DNA of 64,000 bases, taken from Limnanthes douglasii subsp. nivea (Eukaryota; Streptophyta; Magnoliopsida; Brassicales; Limnanthaceae). Made by a program: the position numbers and the translations under genes. Below are positions 12,720-24,334 of this stretch, piece after piece. A model generated the notes under the pieces. The model ran no database searches. It was not told where the DNA came from and worked only from the letters and a program-made list of their open reading frames with translations. How positions within the stretch are numbered: the stretch's first letter is position 1; each line of letters opens with the position of its first letter. The stretch spans positions 149,173,195 through 149,237,194 of the forward strand of contig JAUPFV010000005.1 of assembly GCA_036936605.1 (NCBI GenBank), written 5' to 3'.

Positions 12720-13920
12720 TTTTACCTACAACACTCTATAAAGTTTCAAGGTTAACCCCTTTAATGAATGAGGTTGATTCCTTAGTTATACTATATTGGT
12801 TGGTGGACAGATCAATGCTAATCGGATCCTCATGGGTCTTATCTCCCTCTTTCACCATCTTTCCCTAGGAGCCTTATGCCTTTGAAAGTTCTGAAGAATA
12901 AATAGCACCGACAACCTTTAAAAAATGTAGGTACTTGGTTTTGGCATGAAGGTATGACTCTTATCAGGGAAAATCCATGGCAGTCAAAAGTTTGGCTTGG
13001 ATTTTCTCATCAGTCTATTTTGACTTCATGTGGTTACCCATAGGCCAAAGTCCGTATATGAGTAAGTTCTCAATTATGAAAATTCTATGAAACGTTTCTT
13101 CCAATGATCATATTTATATCTGTCGAGTCTAATAAGAACTTGTTCCCCTCTGAAGTTGATGACCATTGAGAGGTTACCCAAATCTACAAACTAAATCGGG
13201 TTAAGCTCCAACAACATAAAAAAACTATAAGTATAAAAACTGAAATAAACGCAAACAAAGGTACAATAAAATTAGTCCAAAACATGAAAGGAATGGTGTT
13301 GTCTTTGGATAGGAAAGTTATTCTTACTTTTGTCTTCTCATCCATTCATTGTTCTACATCGGCTCTTTATGCATTTAGATACTCATTCTCTACTAATAAA
13401 AATGAAACTCTTCATCCCTTTCTTATATGAATCTGGTAGATTGATTACCCTTCAACATTTGCTCGGTATAGTCAAGTGGTACAAAAGAAAAGCGTTGCAA
13501 AAGATCACTCGACTGACTTAAACCAACTCTTACATCTCGAAAGGGATCCTTACTAGTCCTAAAGCTATGATAATTGCAATAATATTCTCGTTTGGCGTCG
13601 CCTAACTAGGATAAAGTTCCACCAACACGAAGAACCTCAACAGCTTCGGATGCAAAGGTGGCTGGAGTCCCCAGTCTTAAAGATCTATTTATATCACTAC
13701 CTCGTCATCTCTAGCTGAAGCAAGATTCTCACCGGCTTCTGGTAGGTGAACCTTAACAACAGTAGGAATCTTATACTTACTCCGTAGTCGAGGAAAATAA
13801 TCAGGGTCAAAATACACGTAAAGAATATTGATCGGGTTGTCTTTTAGGGCTCGCCTGATTTCCATAAAGATAATAGAAAAAATATTGGTATGAGCACGAC
13901 TAGATTGAGCTTTCTTCAAC
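12720..13920 (-). pseudogene. Possible gypsy-type transposon protein (Transposase_28-like), decayed
   Basis: The minus strand from 13,919 is open for 76 residues and contains YKIPTVVKVHLPEAGEN and ARDDEVVI. This resembles the start of the plant domain called putative gypsy-type transposon (PF04195), where an IP..V...LP.PGE segment precedes a Y...F..GFR segment. Further on, weak matches to the KxWKxxFFFV region are visible near 13,420. Similarity is modest; an unrelated remnant is possible. Confidence 0.3.
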
Positions 13921-15894
13921 CCCTTACCCTTTCGTCAATGATGATGTTCAACAATTGGAGTAATAATTTGTTTTAGTGTACTCTAGGCATGGTAACTCCG
14001 ACAAAATTTGTTTGAAGCAATGGAATACCCATAGAAATTAGGTCATAAGAGTTATTGGATTCATATATATATTATCTTTTGAGCTATAGTCCATATGAGT
14101 TAGGCTTATATTCTTAAACATGATGATGGTGGGAACTTTAGTGGCTTGGATAACATCGGAATGAAGGAAAACTACTCGAAACAACTTTTACCCTTATATT
14201 TTAGAAGATAGTTAATATTGTTCAATTTCCTTACCAATAGTTAATATTGTCCACTAACGAATAAAAATATATATTACATGAACAAGGGAATAAGTCGAGG
14301 ATGAGGGGCTGAGTGGCATAGGTCCATAAGATATTCCAGTATGGTCAGACTTGTTCGGAAACTAAAAGAACTAGTGTGGTATGCATACCTCGGAAGCGAA
14401 GCAAATGAAAGAAAGTTCCCTCAAAAAGGGTTCACGGTGGAGGGCAGGATGAAGACGCTAAGAAGTATAATTTTTTCTTTATAAACATTAAATCATAAAA
14501 TAAATGTGTTGCATAGATCTGGTTTATATAACTTAATTTTTAACCTTACATCTCCTTAATTTTAATCATTGCAGTATATTTGGATACCTAGAGTCACACG
14601 TTTGGGATATCTAGAAGACTCTAGCGTCGTGATCAATCATGAATTCTAACAAAAACCAATACAACAGTGACATGTGAGCACCGATGCAAGAGTAATTAAG
14701 TGAATAAAACAATCTGAGAGTCGCCAAAGCTCAGATCCCCAAAGTAGACATAACAACCTAATTTTTCATTTTCGGGTCTCGGATGACTCGACCAAGGAAC
14801 ATAATTTCACAAACAAGAAAAATATTTTCCAACAGTTCATCACTAACAATAAGATATAGTACTTGATTTCTCTTGTCAATAAAATGGTTCATTCTCGCTA
14901 ATGCGACGAGCTAAGTTGGTCGATCTCATATCACATCTTCACCCTACATTTCTCAAATAACTTTTTAACCGTATCTCCAACGTTTGAAAATTCACGACTT
15001 GTAAAAAACATTACCAACTCTTAAATTGCATTTATGTTTTTCTGTCTAATATTTCATCGACTAATTTATAAATAAATAAAATACTACAAAAAAAGATATT
15101 AGTCAAATTTTTATACGTTTTTAGATTGATATTTAACTATATATATCAAATAACTTGGATACACACTAATCTAATAATTATTTTATATGTAATCGAATCT
15201 CATTCCGTATAAACTTACCAACATTTCTATTTGAAACGGTAAATGATTCATATTATAACGGTTTTATATTTAAAAAAATCAAATATCTAATTTTTTAATT
15301 GTATTACAGACATACTAGATTTTCCATTAAGTTCTATTAATATATAGTACACCATCAATATATAATACGGTTAAAAATTATGGTTAGTTATCGTAGTTGC
15401 AGTTGGTTACTTGTTTCAAAATAACCACTTATTTAATTTTTGTTTAAAAATATCATGCTACAATAATAGCTAATGTTTTTTTTTCATTTTTAATTTATAA
15501 TTACCACCAATGACCATAAATATAAACATATATAATTTGAATTAGAATTTAAAAAAAAAATTACTAACTCCAATCGGTTGACTAATGGAGTTTCTTAGCC
15601 TATATGGTAGCATGTTCATAAACCCAGAAGTGTCGAAAACAAATATGTATTAAATCGGGATTTATAAACTTCAAAATTCGTCTACACCAAGTTTGTTTTT
15701 TTAGAAAAATATAAGTTTCTATTAAATATAATTATATCTGAAAATACAACTGTCCTATTTTCTTCTTTGCAAAGACAGATGTGAAGGTTTGAAGGTTCGT
15801 CCTAATTTTGCATTAAAAAATGAAGGTTCGGCCTAATTTTGTATAAAAAAAAGAAGGAATGAGGTTAGAACTATCTACGTCAAGTTTGTTTAAA
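13921..15894. other. Gene-free AT-rich stretch
   Basis: No open frame of note, no convincing repeat pair, and no RNA gene recognised. It ends at the left target duplication of the LINE. Confidence 0.5.
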
Positions 15895-15911
15895 CACCAA
15901 AGTTGATACTT
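15895..15911. repeat. Target-site duplication, left copy (LINE-B)
   Basis: CACCAAAGTTGATACTT here recurs at 22,362-22,378 as CACCAAAATTGATACTT (16 of 17 identical). The T-run that follows at 15,912-15,917 is the poly(A) tail of the minus-strand element. Confidence 0.85.
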
Positions 15912-16420
15912 TTTTTTAAGTGAAAAGGACTATTATTTAGTAAATTTCAAGTTTGAGTACACAAATAATTTGGCTCCAATATTCCCGCCAAAACCAAACT
16001 AAAGTTTTAAACTAAACCTAGCACAAACAATTGAAAGAATCAGAACAAGCTTCAAAGATGAACTCGAGCAGATTCCAAGTAACCATAAGGAAGAACAGCG
16101 CTTAGACCACCCACAGTGCAGATGAATGGAGCATCATAACCCCATGGCACACCATCTTCCGCAACCACTAAAATCTGCTGAAAACTACGAACTTCTCACA
16201 GATGGAACTTGATATCTTCAAAACTTCCAACTGCAGGCACAATGTACTTGTAGCAGCAACCACGATGGACTGAAAAGAAAAGCAGCATGAAACTTTGAAC
16301 CTCTTGCATCGCTAAAACTTAAGAGCATCCGACCGGCTTCAACCAGCACAGGACACCAACTGAAACAAGCCTGAAACTTGAAAGATTTGAGAACAAATGC
16401 AGAAAAGCAACTACACAGAG

Positions 16421-19400
16421 TTAATATAAGCTCTCTAACACCAAAATAGATTTGAGACCAACAGGAGAAGAATTAAAATCATACGCCTGTTTCATTTTAC
16501 ATTTAATAGTCCATCGAGCCAGCCAATCGGCGGCTCGATTGATATCTATATAGACATGGTTAAGAGTCATAGATGAAGTAATTAGAGTTCTACAGCAACT
16601 TAGAAGAGGAGATAGAGACCATGGAGTTGCAATATGGTTAGCAGACTTAATGAAATCAACAAGTAAAGAAGAATCAGTCTCAATGTCAATATTGTTAAGG
16701 CCTTTAGACTTACAGATTAATAGACCATCCAATAGAGCACGGGATTCAGCCATAAGGGGAGAAATCTTACCATATAAGTTACCAAAGGCATGTATTAGAG
16801 TACCTTCATGATCTCTGATGATGACTCCAGCAACAGCTTCCCCATTATAAGCCGCAGAGGCATCAGTGTTTAGTTTTAGCCTCCCAGGGTTAGACGCTAT
16901 CCATTTAGAGACAAGGGGTCTAGTAACACGCCTACAGACTAAGTTAAAGAGACCAAAGCTAGCAGCAACTTTTCTATCATTAGACCAATGTTGAGCTTTA
17001 AAGATATCAACAGTATTCATGTATGAAATAACTCTGTAGACCTCCTTAATAATGAATGTAGAAGTTATGCAAGCATTTTTAAACTTAGCATGATTTCTAT
17101 ATTTCCAAGCCAAACTAAATATGATTGAAGGAATAACGTTTCTTATATGATTGCCTTTGGTAGTGAATCTGTGCCAAATTTTAGTCATGTGAATATGGTT
17201 CATATATCTGTAAATAATAATGTTGAAGTGATGAGCAAAATGTAACCAGACGCCCCAGACAATGTCACAAGCTATAAAAAGATGATCAGTAGATTCAAAA
17301 TTTTGACAGAATTGACATTTCGAAGTAATAATCATGTGCCTTTTCCTTAGGATAGAATCAGTAGAAATGAAGTTTTTTATGACTTTCCAGTGAATAAATG
17401 CATGCTTTTTAGGAGTTATGTCATTCCAAATCTTAGAAAACATACTGGATTCACTAAAGTGTGTTCTAATGCAATCCCAAGTGTTCTTAAGATTAAAATA
17501 ACCAGTAGTAGACAGGCTCCATAAGATCCTATCTTTACAATTAAGGTTAATAATGCAGTTGTTAATGCGATCTATGACATCTTTACTGAGAAGACTAACA
17601 ATATTAGACAAATTCCATTGGTGGTTAGACCAATACATATTTACCTTTTTATGATGAAACCAGCTGTTGTCATTAGAGCTGTCAAGAGCAAGGAGGGGCT
17701 CTGAATTGGACCATCTGTCTAACCAGAAGTCGATGTTGCCATCCCCAAGAGACCAGCATATAAACTGCTCAGCTACAGGTTTAATCTTCATCAATCTGTA
17801 CCACACCATTGAGTCCTTTAAGTTGCTTTTAAGCTGCAGAGGGTGCTTCTTACCACAATAAATGTCATGGACAAGATTGGCCCAGAGCATTTTATTATCT
17901 CTAAATTGCATCCAAAGCTTGCAAGAGATGGAAGTTTGAACATCAGCCAGATTTATGATGTTCAATCCACCTTCTTGGAAAGTTTTACAAACGCCCTTCC
18001 AAGAACACCAATGAATCCTATGCTCGGTTCTTGTAGACCCCCACGGAAAGCTGTTAAAAGCCTTTTCTATATTGTTAATGACATTGCTTGGAATAACATT
18101 AGTGTGCATCCAATAGAGAACAATGTTCATAAGAACAGAATTAATCAGCGTTAATCTACCACCAAATGATAAATGCTTTGATTCCCATTCAGCAATACGA
18201 TCGTTGATCTTTTTGAGGAGATTAATGTACATTGCAGACTTGTTATTGGTGCTTGCGTAAATGCCAAGGTAGACAGTAGGTAATGAAGCATTGTTGAAGC
18301 CAGTGATGTTGGCTATAGAATTTATTTTAGCTTCACTGGTACCATTAGCAGTAATGACCTTGGTCTTGGTTTTATTGATAACTTGACCAGAAGTGGCTTG
18401 ATATTCCTGTAAAAAATTATTAAGTGATACTAATGTTACATCCTTGCAGTTAGTAAACAATAGAATATCATCAGCAAAAGCCAAATTGTTGATGCATAAC
18501 TTGTTACGACTTTTATACCTCATACCCTTATTTTCAAGAAAAAGAAGAGAGATACCTCTCAATAGCACTTCCTCAGCGATTATAAATAGGCTAGGTAATA
18601 GGGGATCACCTTGCCTAATCCCTTTCACAGTCTTAAAAAAGCCATAAGAAGCACCATTAATAAGGATTGAGACATAAACGTTGGAGATCATACTTTGAAT
18701 AAGGTCATTAAATCTGTTAGAGAAACCAAAACATTTCAGAACTTTCAAAATAAAGGGATGACTGAGCTTGTCAAAAGCTTTACACATATCAAGCTGGACA
18801 ATGATGTTATTGTATTTAAGTTTTCTGTTTAAATCATAAAGGAGCTCTTTAGCAGATAAGATGTTAGAATGAATAGAATTCCCAGGGACAAACCCACCCT
18901 GAGTATTAGAGATGATTTTAGGCAACAGAATTATCAGCCTATCATTAATGAGCCTAGCCATAATTCTGTTAAGCAAGGAGCATAAACTAATTGGACGATA
19001 ATCCGCCCAACTAACAGGGTTTATAGACTTAGGAATAAGGCAAATACTTGTTACCAGGATGCCTTTAGGAATATTAAAACCTATAATGAAATGATGAAGA
19101 GCAGAAATTAGATCAAGCTTAATAACATTCCAACATTTTTTTATAGAAAGTAAGATTAAAACCATCCAAACCTGCCACACTAGATGCTTTCAGACTGTTG
19201 ATAGTTTTAAAGACCTCATCTTCATCAGGAAGCTTTAGAAGACTTTTGTTATCATCCTGAGTGATTACTTTAGGTATAATATCAAACATACTGTGATTCA
19301 TACTATCAGACTCACTCTGCTTGTCTTTGTAGAGGCTGGTAGCAAGAGCTTTGGTAAAGAAGTCAACAGCAGAAGCACCAATAGCATCCTTATCCAGAAT

Positions 19401-20528
19401 CCAAGTGTTGTTTTCCTTGACACCATTTATAGTATTTTTATTTCTTTTAGTAGTAACATAACTGTGAAACATCTTGGATTTATTGTCCCCATCTTTAATC
19501 CAGTCAACATTACACTTCTGAAGCCAATACTCTTCCTCAATTTTATAAGCATTCAAAAGCAATGCATTAGTCTTATTAAGCTCATCTTTTGTAAAGTTGT
19601 TATTAAGCTGCTGATATAAAGCTTCTACTATAAGAACATCATCCTCCAATGCTTTAATTTTGCAGAAAATATTCCCAAAATGCTGCTTATTCCAAACAAT
19701 TAGACCAACTTTTAACCTTTTCAATTTAAGCCAGAAGATAGACAGAGGGTCACCATCCATTTCCTGAGCCCAATTCTGAGTGACAAAAGGCATAAACTCA
19801 TCATCCAATAACCACATATTCTGAAATCGAAAGTTCTTTTTAAAAGCATGAGACAAGTTAGAAATACTAATGAGAATAGCAACATGATCAGACCCAGTTC
19901 TGGCTTTATGCATGACATCAGTATTATTAAAAAGATTGAGCCAAGTACTGTTAAGAAAGACCCAATCTAGACGTCGCCATTTAGCCTTATTAGACCACGT
20001 GAAGCGAGACCCAGCAAACCCAGTATCCTGAAGCCTGCAGTCTCTGATCATTCTGTTGAAGTCATCAACACTATTTTGACAGAATGTAGCACAACCAACC
20101 TGATCATCTATTGAACTAATAGCGTTAAAGTCACCACATACCATCCAGGCTTTATCAGTACAAGCAATATTATATAAAGTATCCCAAAGACTTAATCTAT
20201 TTAGACACTGCATTTAGCATAAACAAGTAAACAATGTGCTAATATTAAGATGAATATGACTGGCTTCAATATGTAAACATTGAGCGTGATCAATCAAAAC
20301 ATTAACAGAAATGTTATCATGCCAAAAAATCCAGATCTTATTGGTAATATTGATAGCATAGTAATTAAAACTAAGCTTAGAAGCATAGATACTAAGATTA
20401 TCACAACTAACTAAGGGTTCCTAAATTGCAACAATGCTAGCCTTATTCTTATTCGAAAGGTGTTTGAGTCTTCTAAAAGAATATTTATCCTTAATCCCTC
20501 TAATGTTCCAATTTAATATGTTAATCAT
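16421..20528 (-). pseudogene. LINE-B ORF2 (endonuclease-RT-zf-RNase H), near-intact
   Basis: About 1370 codons from the ATG at 20,528-20,526 to 16,421. The endonuclease opens ILNWNIRG, with MVCGDFNAI and GSDHVAI retained. RT has RPISLCSLLNRIMARL, GGFVPGNSIHSNI, QLDMCKAFDKL, IRQGDPLLPSLF and the active site LAFADDILLF. A zf-RVT block follows (CQFCQNFESTDHLFIAC). RNase H has LNTDASA, MAESRALLDGL, IETDSSLL and NRAADWLARW, so its acidic residues are all present. Lesions: TAG at 20,421-20,423 where relatives read Gln before Glu-Pro/Thr, TAA at 20,214-20,216, and a one-base shift in the A7 run at 19,136-19,142 that separates the endonuclease frame from the 919-residue RT frame. The RT-RNase H half is uninterrupted. 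Confidence 0.93.
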
Positions 20529-22007
20529 AATTAAGTGAACGTTTAGAGTTACTTGGAGTTGAAGGTTGTCGAGAGTTTCTGAACAGCCTTTTCTTCCTTG
20601 CTTGTTTAAGTTGTCTGTTGATTATGGAACTAAAATCTTCTTCTTCCTCAGATGTGTCCTTCCTAGACTGGCTTCTTGTTAATCTTTTATCAGGTTTAAC
20701 ACCCTTGGCCTTTATAGACATACCTGCTTGACTTCTAGTAGAGACTTGTGGACTATCTTTATCAGCCTTGGGAGATGAAAATTCAGATGTCATGTTTTCA
20801 TACTCCAAATTGTTATTAATGTTTTCAGGACTTTGAAGCGCCCCTATAATTTCATCCTCCTTACTGTTATCAACCAGGTCAATACCTTGAGGATCCAACT
20901 TGTTATTATCAGCATTGTTGACTTCAACATAATCGCACATACCAGGATCAGAATGAGTATCAACATTGTTTAAACAATCAGCACGATGTGGAGAAGATGG
21001 AACACTCCCACAGTAAGAACCCTTTGGAGATGTATAAACTTTAGCATTATCTTTAGCATTATTAATAGAGTTGAATCCAAACTCAAACGTTTGAACTGCC
21101 CCCTTAATTTCAGCAGAAGAAATCACCACGTCTTCTTTAATTTGAGCATCAATACCATTAACATTAATAGTATAATCTTTCTTTCTTTCTTGAGCCTCAA
21201 CATTAGTTTGCTTATCATTATCCTTAGATTTTTTGCATTGATCAACACCATGACCAATATGGAAGCAAGATTTGCAGTATTTAGGCATGTTGAAGTAAGT
21301 GATTCTCACCCAACAGCCTTGATTACTGCCAAAACCAACCCATACGTCATTGAATATTTTCCCAGTAATGTTCATTTCTATTCTGGCCAAGCAATGGTTA
21401 TAATAAGCCCTGTTCTTCGAAGGAACCTTAACCTGCATAGGGCTGCCAAGGACAGAAGCTATATCAGTGATAACTTTCTCATTATACATGTGCTCCGGAA
21501 GATTATCTATCTTGATCCAAATTGGAGTTATCGGGCTTTCATACTTAACATTAAAGTTTTCAGACCACTTCAACAACCTTAGCCTAATGGAGTCAATCGT
21601 CCAAACGCTTTTCCTCCAAAGTTTGCTGAAATCTTCATAAGAGTCAAACTCAATTAAAATGTGTCTTGAATCTTTAATTGTATAATTATATTCTTGAACA
21701 AAGTGAAATTTGTTGAGGAAATCCATCAACATAGATCTTTTCGGCAGGCCAGAGGAACATTTGCCAACTAGAGTATGCTTCGACTTAGATTTTAAATGAA
21801 GCAGAGCATTGTCACCATACTGTAATGAAATATGATCATTCTTATAGGAAATATATTCCTGCTCAAAAGCATTGGGCCTTTGTGACAAGCAGTCACAACA
21901 TTTGCAAAGGAATTACCTTTCCACTGATTCAAATTTCTGTCCGTTTCTTGATGTTCTTTTATTGATGAAGAACCGTAAACCTCTTGAACAGTTGGAAATG
22001 GCTCCAT
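20521..22007 (-). pseudogene. LINE-B ORF1 (gag-like, DUF4283 + CCHC), one frameshift
   Basis: ORF1 would encode the RNA-binding protein of the element. I place its start at the ATG 22,007-22,005 (MEPFPTVQEVYG). It runs through SFANVVTACHKG, then a frameshift near 21,880 leads into PNAFEQEYISY. The DUF4283-like region has SKHTLVGKC, RHILIEF and FSKLWRKSVWTI; the CCHC knuckle is CKSCFHIGHGVDQC. The acidic and Ser-rich C-terminal third ends in a basic tail. Its TAA (20,523-20,521) lies inside the first codons of ORF2, so the two ORFs overlap by 8 nt (ATGATTAA). Confidence 0.9.
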
Positions 22008-22109
22008 GAACAGCAAAGGTTCACAACCAATATGCTACAGTCGCAATGCTAAACCCAGATTAAGATTACGAAAATAAAGCCAGATTAACCAACAGAGAAC
22101 CAATTCCCA

Positions 22110-22336
22110 CTTTTCCATTTCAAACAGAGGACTCTGCTTTTCCATTTCAAACAGAGGACTCTGCTACAAGTCAGACTGATGTTCTGTTCAACGGAGAAGA
22201 TAGAAAAGAATCTATCGAGAAGATAGAAAAGAATCTATCGAGAGGAACGAAAGCAGAACAATGATGTTCTGTTCAACGGAGAAGATGAAGCAGGACGATG
22301 AAGTCTTGAATCTTGGACGATGAAGTCTTGAATCTT
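22110..22336. repeat. Cluster of short tandem duplications in the LINE-B 5' UTR
   Basis: Three adjacent duplications: a 27-bp unit (22,110-22,136 and 22,137-22,163), a 23-bp unit (22,194-22,216 and 22,217-22,239) and a 22-bp unit (22,293-22,314 and 22,315-22,336). A 24-bp word starting GATGTTCTGTTC also occurs at 22,179 and 22,263. All pairs appear identical. Plant LINE 5' UTRs hold the internal promoter, so these may change promoter dosage. Confidence 0.9.
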
Positions 22337-22361
22337 GGAGCTTTTCTTTAGTACGAATTTT

Positions 22362-22378
22362 CACCAAAATTGATACTT
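22362..22378. repeat. Target-site duplication, right copy (LINE-B)
   Basis: CACCAAAATTGATACTT, matching the left copy at 15,895-15,911 with one difference. It marks the 5' end of the element. Confidence 0.85.
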
Positions 22379-23033
22379 GAATTCAAGATAAGATCAGCTA
22401 ATAGGCCGAATCAGAACCGAATCGTATGGCCATGTTTTAAGCTGCCTTTATTTTGTTCCTTTCTCGCCATGCCTCGAACTATTAAAAGGAGCTACGAATA
22501 GTATAATTCATATACAACTTTTTATCCGAAATAAGTATATTGAATAAATTTTCTGATCGCATTACCAAACTCAAAATTAAAAAATATATATTTACAAGCT
22601 AACAGACCATCTAAGATTTCAATACTAAATAATTAAATAAAATGAAGAAAACACGAGTCATCATGCATGTGAGCTTTGTCACCTTCTTCTGTCTTCCAGT
22701 CAGTTCCACCAGAAAGATTAATTTCCCACGTCACTATTCTCTTTCTTCCCAAAGGGTATCTTTTTTAAGCACCGACCTACTAGGGCCGTACCCGGATGTG
22801 TCTTGGGCCGTAAATAGGCTTTACAGGCTATAGCAAACCCAAATCCAAAACCGCCACCGTCACCGTCACCAATAAGAAGCTGAAAAAGAATGTTGCTGAA
22901 ATAGCCGGAGCAGCGGCCGATACGCCGGTGACACTAACCGCTTCTGGTTGTTTACCGTTCGAACCGGTTTTGAGACTGCAGCCATAATTAACGGTAGATA
23001 TTAGATCAGATACATAGTTAAACTCTTTTAGTA
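22379..23033. other. Intergenic; contains a short GC-rich open frame
   Basis: Mostly AT-rich. Around 22,848-22,987 the plus strand is GC-richer and open for about 46 codons to a TAA, including NKKLKKNVAEIAGAAAD. It has no start, neighbour exon or family match that I can support; it may be a gene fragment. Confidence 0.35.
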
Positions 23034-23291
23034 CTCCCTCCGTTCCACAATGTAGGTCGTTTTAAAAAATATAAAAAGTTCCATTTTAATTGTCGTTTGA
23101 GAATATCAATGCACTCATTAATTTCTATTGACCAATGGTATTTTATTGTTTGTTTCCTTTTATTAAATTAATAACTTCTGCCCAATTAAATTAGATTGAT
23201 TCTTGTGTTTTACAAGAGAGAGAAATAATCATTACATTTATTGGTTTTTACTCCAAAACCTTAAACGACCTACATTGTGGAACGGAGGGAG
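23034..23291. mobile_element. Stowaway MITE, 258 bp
   Basis: Flanked by TA dinucleotides (23,032-23,033 and 23,292-23,293), the Tc1/mariner target. The termini begin CTCCCTCCGTTCC, the Stowaway signature, and the first 29 bp are a perfect inverted repeat of the last 29. It sits about 120 bp past the stop codon of the thaumatin-like gene, so it may lie in that gene's 3' UTR or terminator region. Confidence 0.93.
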
Positions 23292-23411
23292 TACTGTTTA
23301 ATTATAACTTAGTTTATAATATGCCGACAAGATCCACCGTCTTTTAGAATAAACTAACATGGTTGATTACTATTTAGGATCTAATAATGAATTAATTAGT
23401 TGATTAATTAA

Positions 23412-24252
23412 TTACCTAGTGGAAGGAGACGGACAAAAAGTGATGACATAATCAGCTCCAAGACACGTAAAAGTGCTGGTTCCATCGTCATAAGCGTAGC
23501 TATAAGCTTTAGGACACGCGCTTTTAAAAAACTGTGAGTACGAACTCGGCTTACAACTATCCGGCGTGGCGTAAGCGCCGCTACAACAATACTGCGGCTC
23601 GTTAAACGCCCCGCACGCGCTTTTACACGCGACGCTCGTTCCTTCGCCGACCACTTTCAGCTCAGCTGGACACGCGTCGTTCAAGTCCACCACGCACCCC
23701 GTGGTGGTGCAATTCGCTACTCCGTCGCCTCCGCCGCGGGGTGTTATAAGCATCGGGAGGTTGTAACCGTCGACGAGGCTGACGTCGTAGAAATCGAGAT
23801 TGTTTGCGCCGTTAAGCGTGAATTCGGCGAGGGTTGCTGGCGGTGCAGCACCTGAACCTCCGCATTCGACGGTGGAGGAGCCGCAGTCGCCGGAGAGACA
23901 AGTGAATTTAGCGGTGGTTGGATCTTGTGTGCAGAGTGTTCGTCCCCAGATGCGACCCGACCAGGAAGGTGGGATTGTTAAAGTGTTTGATTGACCGGGT
24001 TGAAGAACAAAGCCGGTGGTGGAAAGAGGCGGTGTACCTGCGCCGGAAAGTAAGCCTGGCCAAACTGTGTATCTACACCGGTTTTGGATCATAAATGTAG
24101 TGGAGAAAACACCTACACCAAAAAAAAATTATAAAATCTAAATCAAAACTCACTAATATATAGATATATACTGTCGTGTATAATAAAGTACCTTGAAAAG
24201 ACGTGAGAGAGGAGAGAAGGGAGAGAAGAAGAAAGAGTTGTAAAAATGTCAT
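23412..24252 (-). CDS. Thaumatin-like protein (PR-5 family), 2 exons
   Basis: Secreted thaumatin-like protein of 253 residues. Exons on the minus strand: 24,252-24,192 and 24,112-23,412; the 79-bp intron (24,191-24,113) has GT/AG ends and restores the reading SFQGVFSTTFMIQNRC. The N-terminus MTFLQLFLLLSLLSSL is a signal peptide, so the product enters the secretory pathway. Sixteen cysteines are present, the full set for eight disulfides. The acidic-cleft (REDDD-type) residues are visible in WSGRIWGRTLC, ATLAEFTLNG and LDFYDVSLVDGYN. The protein stops soon after FCPSPSTR, with no long C-terminal or GPI-type tail. The family is linked to defence and glucan binding; the actual substrate cannot be read from sequence. 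The coding region is much more GC-rich than its flanks. Confidence 0.95.
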
Positions 24253-24326
24253 TTTTATGTTATGGAGGCAGTTTTGAGTGTGTTTTTTGTTGAATGAGAA
24301 GAAAAAATTGGAGAAGAGAAGAGATG

Positions 24327-24334
24327 TATTTATA
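24327..24334 (-). promoter_or_regulatory. TATA box of the thaumatin-like gene
   Basis: TATAAATA on the minus strand, about 75 bp upstream of the ATG at 24,252. It is well placed for a short 5' leader. Confidence 0.65.

Larger units (their letters stand above)
15912..22361 (-). mobile_element. Full-length L1-type LINE, recent (LINE-B)
   Basis: A complete non-LTR retrotransposon of about 6.45 kb bounded by a 17-bp target-site duplication. It has a 5' UTR (22,361-22,008) built of short tandem duplications, ORF1 (22,007-20,521), ORF2 (20,528-16,421), an approximately 0.5-kb 3' UTR and a short A tail against the duplication. Only four disabling lesions are visible: a frameshift near 21,880, stops at 20,421-20,423 and 20,214-20,216, and a frameshift in an A7 run at 19,136-19,142. 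With one mismatch in the target duplication, this indicates a fairly recent insertion. The 3' UTR contains one TTTTGGCGGGAA word (minus strand, 15,982-15,993). Confidence 0.92.

Noticed and set aside
20986..21582. 198-codon plus-strand frame
   Set aside because: It lies antisense inside LINE-B ORF1, whose DUF4283 and CCHC motifs are clear on the minus strand.
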